Source: Bacteroidales bacterium (lineage in GTDB: Bacteria > Bacteroidota > Bacteroidia > Bacteroidales > F082). Taken from it: a DNA stretch of 10,269 nt. Position numbers and translations under genes: made by a program. Location of the stretch: the NCBI GenBank assembly GCA_024762735.1, contig JANTGU010000050.1, positions 1 through 10,269 on the forward strand. The letters are read 5' to 3'. This document shows, in pieces, positions 5,780-10,269 of this stretch (position 1 is the first letter of the stretch; every line of letters starts with the position of its first letter). The notes beneath the pieces were generated by a model. It was not told the DNA's origin. It did no database searches and saw only the letters and a list, made by a program, of their open reading frames with translations.

Positions 5780-8700
5780 ATGGACAAAAAATTTGTTTCA
5801 AAAGCCCTCGAAGCGAACCTTGCCGAAACCCGCTATAAAGACATAAAAATACCTGTTAAACACCTGAATTTTATAAACTTATCTAAGAAATACTATGGTA
5901 TAAACAAGCGTGCAAACGATTGCATGATTGAGTACCAACACCCGTTTTCGAACCGCAAATTTGTTATTGAGCAACTGCGCCAAATTTTATTAACCGATTA
6001 CTGGTTTTACATCAATCTTGAAAATGCCGAAACGGCCTTTTTTATCCCGCTGGAACTGCTAAAAAATCTGTTGGTCGAGGGTGACAACCGCGACCATCAC
6101 ATCATGATTATCAGAACCCTGCTGGAGTTTGCTAAAAAACTCAATAAGGAAGGACGCGATTTTACTCATACTTTTCAGTTTATATACGATGTTTTCGATA
6201 CCGGGTTTAAGAGCGACCCGCTGAGTTACATCGTGGCATCGAAATACTTTAAACGTTATCTGAAAGATTTTAACAATGAAGAGATTTTTAGGAAAAGACG
6301 TCTGAGCATCACTAAAAAGATATTTCTGGCTTCCATCGACTACTGGGAAAAAACCAGCGCTATAGAAGAGTGGCTCGACAACAAGCAGGATTTACTTACG
6401 GTTAAAACCAAAAAAGTTACTGAATTTATTGGGAAGGAGTGGTTTTATAAAATCAGAAGCGAAGCCATGGACAAAGCATCGTGGGACGACCTGATTAACC
6501 AGGTTCCTGATTACGATATGATTGCCGACCGATTCAACAGCGCCATCGATCTGTTTCCTAATTTTATTGAAAAGTTTTATTTCATCTTCTATCTGCTTCA
6601 GTTGCCGGGCATGAGCAGTCATAATGAGCGTCTGATATGGCGCATGAACAGCATTTTGGTACAAACCATGGAAGAGCTTAAAGATGATGACTTAATTATT
6701 TTTATCAACGAAGTATTTACTTACGCCTACGATTTTAAAAAAACCAACACCTCCTCGGTATTAGACACGCTGCTCACCTTAGGTAAAAAAGTCTTCGATA
6801 TCGATCAATCAGGCGACAAATATTTGCTGGGCTATTTTGAAGACAAGATGATTGACTTTGGTTTTGAAACCCCCGGCATGGTGTATGTTGACGAAAACTG
6901 GCAACTTGATGTCAACCCAAACCATATTAAAAATATCAGGGTTTGGCTTGAACTGATTGAGTACTCGCAACCCTACATGGAAAAACTGCTTTCGACCTTA
7001 ATTGTAAACCTAAAGCTTGGCGGTATTTTTATCAGCGATACCGATTTGTTTCAGCGCGACATAACTGCCATATTAAATTCAAATGTGGCACCTTATTATA
7101 AAAAGGTGAAACAGCTTACCCGCATCTTCCCCGTCTATTTTAATGAAATTGGTGCCGAGGGCGAAATCAGACAGGTAACCACCACCATGGATGAAATCTC
7201 GCATCGCGAAGACAAACTGGTTCATTTTTTACGCAAACAGGTGCACACCGAAAGTAACAACACCCTAATCGATTTAACCTGGAAAATTTTTAAATTCTGG
7301 TATGATGCCGATTTAAAAGCATTAAAGAACAGCCTTCCCGAAAACGTCTATCATTCTATCGACTTAAACAGCAAATGGTTTGCCCCCATTCATAACATGG
7401 TAGTACAGCTTTGCAATCTCCACCATAAAAAGCCCGAAGAGTTGCTGGTGACCAAATTAAAAAAGCTTGATATCATGCTCGAAAAACTCCCGGGGGACAA
7501 CAATTTAGACAAAGAACGGCTGCGTGACATGGTGGCATTGTACGCCCATCTTAAAGAAAAATACTCATTCGACACGGTGGATATTGTCAAGCTTTTAAAA
7601 CGCTATTCCTATCTTGAAGAGAGCAAAATCAACCAACTTCAAAAAGCGCTCGACAAAGATGATTTTGAAACATCACTGCAACTTATCTATGGTTTCATGA
7701 CCCAGCTAAAAGAAATTATTTTTAATCCCGAAACAAGCAAAGGCTGGGAAAACATTTATCACAAACGTCATATTGCCATTGGCATCCCTTCCATGTACGG
7801 GGTTTATCGCGAGCCGAAATTTGATGCCATGGGGCTTACTTTCAGGCTGGAAAAAGTGGCCACTCAGCTGATGGAAAAAGTAGTTCAAAACATTAACCTC
7901 GATTATATTTCGGCCAAAACCCTAAAAAACATCCTCACCATTCTTGAATATTTTAGCGAGGGTCTTACCCTGGACGGCGTTACCAACCAAAGTTTTAACT
8001 CGAACCTGAGAATGCTGAAGTACAGTTTAAGCTCCGATAGCTTTTCATTTCATCAATACATCAATATTTTTCAGTTTCTTAATGAGGATGTTCGCCGGAC
8101 CATCATTAAATTCTTTTTAAAATCGTACGACGTGCCCCTTCGTCAGGTAATCCCCAAGCTGTGTAATCCCCAGGGCACCATGAGCAAAAAAGAGGAGATG
8201 GAGCTTGTCAACAAAATGTCGGAAGAGTTTTACCGGGACATCATTTCAGAGGCTTTTTTAATGCAGCCCCTCGACAACTTCGTATCCCGAATTTTGGAAT
8301 CGCTACGAAGCATGAACGATAACATCAGCCTTGACATGATTAAAGAAATTATGTCGTATAACTCCGATCTGGTGATGAGCCCGCTGGACAAAAGAAATGT
8401 GAACCTCGACAATCAGGCTTTTTTAGGTTCAAAAGCCTATCACTTAAAAAATCTGACGCTTAAAAACTTCCCTGTTCCTGAAGGTTTTGTTATCACCACG
8501 GAAGTCTTCCGGCGCTATCGTGCCATCATCGCTCACGACGATTTGCGCAAAGAGATGCACGACATGATTAGAAACCACATCAAGAACATCGAACGAAAAA
8601 CCGGCTACCAGCTTGGCAACAAGCAAAAGCCTCTGCTTCTTTCGGTACGCTCGGGAACAGCCATCTCGATGCCGGGTGCCATGGATACTTTTTTAAACGT

Positions 8701-9898
8701 GGGCATGAACGATGAAATTACCGAGAGCATTGCCAAAGACCCCGATCGCGCCTGGTCAGCCTGGGATTCGTACCGAAGGTTTTTGCAAAGCTGGGGCATG
8801 GCGCATGGATTGGAACGCGATGACTTTGATGATATCATGATTGGCTTTAAGGACAAGTTCAAAACCAAACTTAAAACCGATTTTAGTGCCGCTATGATGC
8901 GCGACATCGCCTACGCCTATAAGCAAAAACTGTATGATAGCAAGGTTGGTTTTATTGAGGATATTTTCGACCAGCTGATCACCACCATTAATCTGGTTTT
9001 CACCTCCTGGAACTCGGAACGAGCCAAAGTATATCGTGAGCACCTGCAAATTGCCGACGAATGGGGAACCGCTGTTATTGTTCAAAAAATGATATTTGGT
9101 AACCTGCATCAAACATCAGGAACCGGCGTGGTGTTTACGCAAAACCCCATACTGCAACAGCAGGGTGTAAACCTTTACGGCGACTACACCACACGCAGCC
9201 AGGGAGAAGACATCGTGGCAGGGTTAGTAAAACCATTCCCTATCAGCGCCAATCAGGTACAAAACGGGGATGTTAATCTCTCACTGGAAAAAAAATACCC
9301 ACTGATCTATCAAAAAATTGACAGTCTTGCCAACGACCTCGTGAACAATCACGGATACAGCCCTCAGGAAATTGAATTCACCTTTGAATCGGACAACCCT
9401 GATGATTTGTACATCTTACAAATTCGCGACATGGACATGGCCTCAGATGGTGCCGTCCAGGTGTTTATCGACAGCCCCGAAAACATGAATCTTGCCGGCA
9501 GAGGCATTGGCATTGGCGGAGGAGCCATGAACGGCAGGGTGGCTTTCGACCTTGGCGATATGAAAGAGCTCAGAAAAAAATACCCTGATGAAAAAGTGAT
9601 ACTCATTCGTCCTGACACAGTGCCTGATGACATCGGGATGATATTTGAAACCGACGGGCTGCTGACAGCTCGTGGCGGTGCAACGTCACATGCCGCAGTT
9701 ACCGCAGTACGACTAGGTAAAACAGCTATTGTTAATTGCTCAAAACTAAAAGTTTACGAAGACCATAAATACTGTAAACTAAACAAAATTACCTTTAAGG
9801 TAGGTGACAAAATTGCCATTGAAGGCTCACTGGGCAACATATTTAGCGGCCACTACTCCATCGAAGGAGAAACCGGCTACAAGCGGTTCAGTTTTTAA
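5780..9898 (+). CDS. Large PPDK-type ATP-grasp/phosphohistidine protein lacking the PEP barrel, acceptor unknown
   Basis: A 1372-residue cytoplasmic protein likely to transfer the ATP beta-phosphate through a histidine to an unknown acceptor. Residues 1-~870 match no family I recognise; they look mostly helical and acidic-basic mixed, with no signal peptide or membrane segment. A conserved-looking block lies at 664-691 (HIAIGIPSMYG, then KFDAMGL-FRLE). From ~880 the PPDK N-terminal ATP-grasp domain begins: LGSK885, SVRSG (955-959) with R957, SMPGAMDT (963-970), WDSYRRF, TSGTGVVFT, QGED (1141-1144), E1197-I-E1199 and LQ1214-I-R1216. The swivel domain follows (~1225-1350) with TARGGATSH1304-AAV, where His1304 is the catalytic phosphohistidine. 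The protein ends 68 residues later, where PPDK would start its ~360-residue PEP/pyruvate barrel. A terminator follows directly, so this end looks natural. Annotation as pyruvate, phosphate dikinase would be misleading. The gene is divergent from gap. Confidence 0.9.
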   Translation: MDKKFVSKALEANLAETRYKDIKIPVKHLNFINLSKKYYGINKRANDCMIEYQHPFSNRKFVIEQLRQILLTDYWFYINLENAETAFFIPLELLKNLLVEGDNRDHHIMIIRTLLEFAKKLNKEGRDFTHTFQFIYDVFDTGFKSDPLSYIVASKYFKRYLKDFNNEEIFRKRRLSITKKIFLASIDYWEKTSAIEEWLDNKQDLLTVKTKKVTEFIGKEWFYKIRSEAMDKASWDDLINQVPDYDMIADRFNSAIDLFPNFIEKFYFIFYLLQLPGMSSHNERLIWRMNSILVQTMEELKDDDLIIFINEVFTYAYDFKKTNTSSVLDTLLTLGKKVFDIDQSGDKYLLGYFEDKMIDFGFETPGMVYVDENWQLDVNPNHIKNIRVWLELIEYSQPYMEKLLSTLIVNLKLGGIFISDTDLFQRDITAILNSNVAPYYKKVKQLTRIFPVYFNEIGAEGEIRQVTTTMDEISHREDKLVHFLRKQVHTESNNTLIDLTWKIFKFWYDADLKALKNSLPENVYHSIDLNSKWFAPIHNMVVQLCNLHHKKPEELLVTKLKKLDIMLEKLPGDNNLDKERLRDMVALYAHLKEKYSFDTVDIVKLLKRYSYLEESKINQLQKALDKDDFETSLQLIYGFMTQLKEIIFNPETSKGWENIYHKRHIAIGIPSMYGVYREPKFDAMGLTFRLEKVATQLMEKVVQNINLDYISAKTLKNILTILEYFSEGLTLDGVTNQSFNSNLRMLKYSLSSDSFSFHQYINIFQFLNEDVRRTIIKFFLKSYDVPLRQVIPKLCNPQGTMSKKEEMELVNKMSEEFYRDIISEAFLMQPLDNFVSRILESLRSMNDNISLDMIKEIMSYNSDLVMSPLDKRNVNLDNQAFLGSKAYHLKNLTLKNFPVPEGFVITTEVFRRYRAIIAHDDLRKEMHDMIRNHIKNIERKTGYQLGNKQKPLLLSVRSGTAISMPGAMDTFLNVGMNDEITESIAKDPDRAWSAWDSYRRFLQSWGMAHGLERDDFDDIMIGFKDKFKTKLKTDFSAAMMRDIAYAYKQKLYDSKVGFIEDIFDQLITTINLVFTSWNSERAKVYREHLQIADEWGTAVIVQKMIFGNLHQTSGTGVVFTQNPILQQQGVNLYGDYTTRSQGEDIVAGLVKPFPISANQVQNGDVNLSLEKKYPLIYQKIDSLANDLVNNHGYSPQEIEFTFESDNPDDLYILQIRDMDMASDGAVQVFIDSPENMNLAGRGIGIGGGAMNGRVAFDLGDMKELRKKYPDEKVILIRPDTVPDDIGMIFETDGLLTARGGATSHAAVTAVRLGKTAIVNCSKLKVYEDHKYCKLNKITFKVGDKIAIEGSLGNIFSGHYSIEGETGYKRFSF

Positions 9899-9899
9899 C

Positions 9900-9933
9900 A
9901 AAAAAAGCCGGAGCAATTACCCCGGCTTTTTTT
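9900..9933. terminator. Intrinsic terminator after the dikinase-like gene
   Basis: A7-GCCGG, a 10-base loop, then CCGGC-T7, starting two bases after the TAA stop. The A and T runs extend the stem and make it usable on both strands. Its position supports the view that the upstream reading frame ends naturally there. Confidence 0.93.
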
Positions 9934-9948
9934 AAATCTAGTTATACT

Positions 9949-10035
9949 CTACCAGTAGTAGGAAAAACCAACACTGGGATTAATCCAGGTTTGCTGATCA
10001 GTATCTCTTGTTTTCCGCACCTTTTCAATGACCAT
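9949..10035 (-). pseudogene. Possible remnant of a beta-barrel protein C-terminus
   Basis: A 28-codon frame whose last residues read TWINPSVGFSYYW and then stop. Alternating aromatic/small residues and a terminal aromatic are typical of the last strand of outer-membrane beta-barrel proteins. Two in-frame TAA codons immediately precede its ATG, so it cannot belong to a longer intact gene. The next gene's terminator lies just beyond it. It is either a degenerate gene end or chance; the evidence is thin. Confidence 0.2.
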
Positions 10036-10140
10036 TTATTACGCATTGGAATTCAGATGTAGTATTTCATTAATAGGTTAAAAAATTATCCGGATTTCAA
10101 CTGATGTTTCAGGTTTAAACTTCAGTTTTTTATTTCTTCT

Positions 10141-10166
10141 GTAACTTTTTTTCAAAAAAAAGTTAC
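10141..10166. repeat. Perfect 12-bp inverted repeat
   Basis: GTAAC-T7, a 2-base loop, then A7-GTTAC. The sequence after it (CAAAAAAACTTCCGCTGCGC) is reminiscent of a dispersed intergenic repeat of Bacteroidota, recalled rather than verified. It could also act as a weak terminator, but no GC-rich stem is present. Confidence 0.6.
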
Positions 10167-10269
10167 CAAAAAAACTTCCGCTGCGCCCAAATTCCTAAAA
10201 ACATAAACCCTACGCCTAAAACTTATGAACTCCTCCTTTTAATTGCCGAAGTAGCTCTGTCTTACTTTT

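Larger units (their letters stand above)
9934..10269. other. Non-coding right-hand end
   Basis: These 336 bp contain no convincing gene. Seen are a 28-codon minus-strand fragment (10035-9949) that resembles a protein C-terminus and the perfect inverted repeat at 10141-10166 followed by a sequence that may be part of a dispersed repeat. A minus-strand frame is open for only 17 codons at the extreme edge (10269-10219), too short to call a gene. Confidence 0.5.

Noticed and set aside
8605..9112. Minus-strand open frames of 100 and 118 codons inside the dikinase-like gene
   Set aside because: They are antisense to conserved ATP-grasp coding sequence, and their translations are low in recognisable protein features.
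9662..9898. Frameshift or truncation of an ordinary PPDK
   Set aside because: The frame is open and conserved to the stop, a terminator follows at once, and no barrel-like coding sequence is seen in any frame of the remaining 371 bp.
10219..10269. 17-codon minus-strand frame at the right edge (ends LLRQLKGGVHKF)
   Set aside because: Such a short open frame is expected by chance, and the segment may be part of a dispersed repeat; the neighbouring sequence is needed.

Overview
The window looks like part of a Bacteroidota chromosome, probably a Marinilabiliales/Bacteroidales-like marine or anaerobic lineage. This rests on -7 promoter elements of the TAnnTTTG type upstream of several genes, the lack of clear Shine-Dalgarno sequences, a relaxed lipoprotein signal, and short intergenic repeats (CTTCGAC..GCTCAG type and CCCGGGGT hairpins) that I recall from Bacteroidota genomes. 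No rRNA, tRNA, CRISPR array or insertion sequence was seen.

Layout. Positions 1-1104 (minus) hold a lipoprotein-type M23 metallopeptidase that runs off the left edge, so its C-terminus is missing. Positions 1105-1372 are non-coding with one small hairpin. Next come iorB (1957-1373) and iorA (3814-2198), both minus, the two subunits of indolepyruvate (aryl-2-oxoacid) oxidoreductase. They are separated by 240 bp containing a REP-like repeat and two GC-rich hairpins. A divergent gene at 3952-4536 (plus) encodes an AcpH-family acyl-carrier-protein phosphodiesterase. The class I glyceraldehyde-3-phosphate dehydrogenase gene (5625-4618, minus) converges on it and ends at a strong terminator. Divergent from gap is a 1372-codon gene (5780-9898, plus) with a PPDK-type ATP-grasp domain and a phosphohistidine swivel domain. 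It has no PEP/pyruvate barrel and carries about 870 residues of unrecognised N-terminal sequence. A clean intrinsic terminator follows it, and the last ~335 bp hold no convincing gene.

How the genes fit together. IorAB oxidises aryl-pyruvates from aromatic amino acids to aryl-acyl-CoA, normally with ferredoxin. The IorA here has no ferredoxin-like C-terminal domain, so electrons must leave by another route. GAPDH is central glycolysis/gluconeogenesis. The large protein shares PPDK's ATP-to-histidine phosphoryl-transfer chemistry but apparently not its pyruvate/PEP chemistry, so its phosphoryl acceptor is unknown; it is the best candidate for an undescribed function here. The predicted promoters of gap and this gene overlap, so their leader RNAs would be complementary for about 40 nt. 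The remaining genes look like housekeeping functions and form no obvious defence or mobile system.
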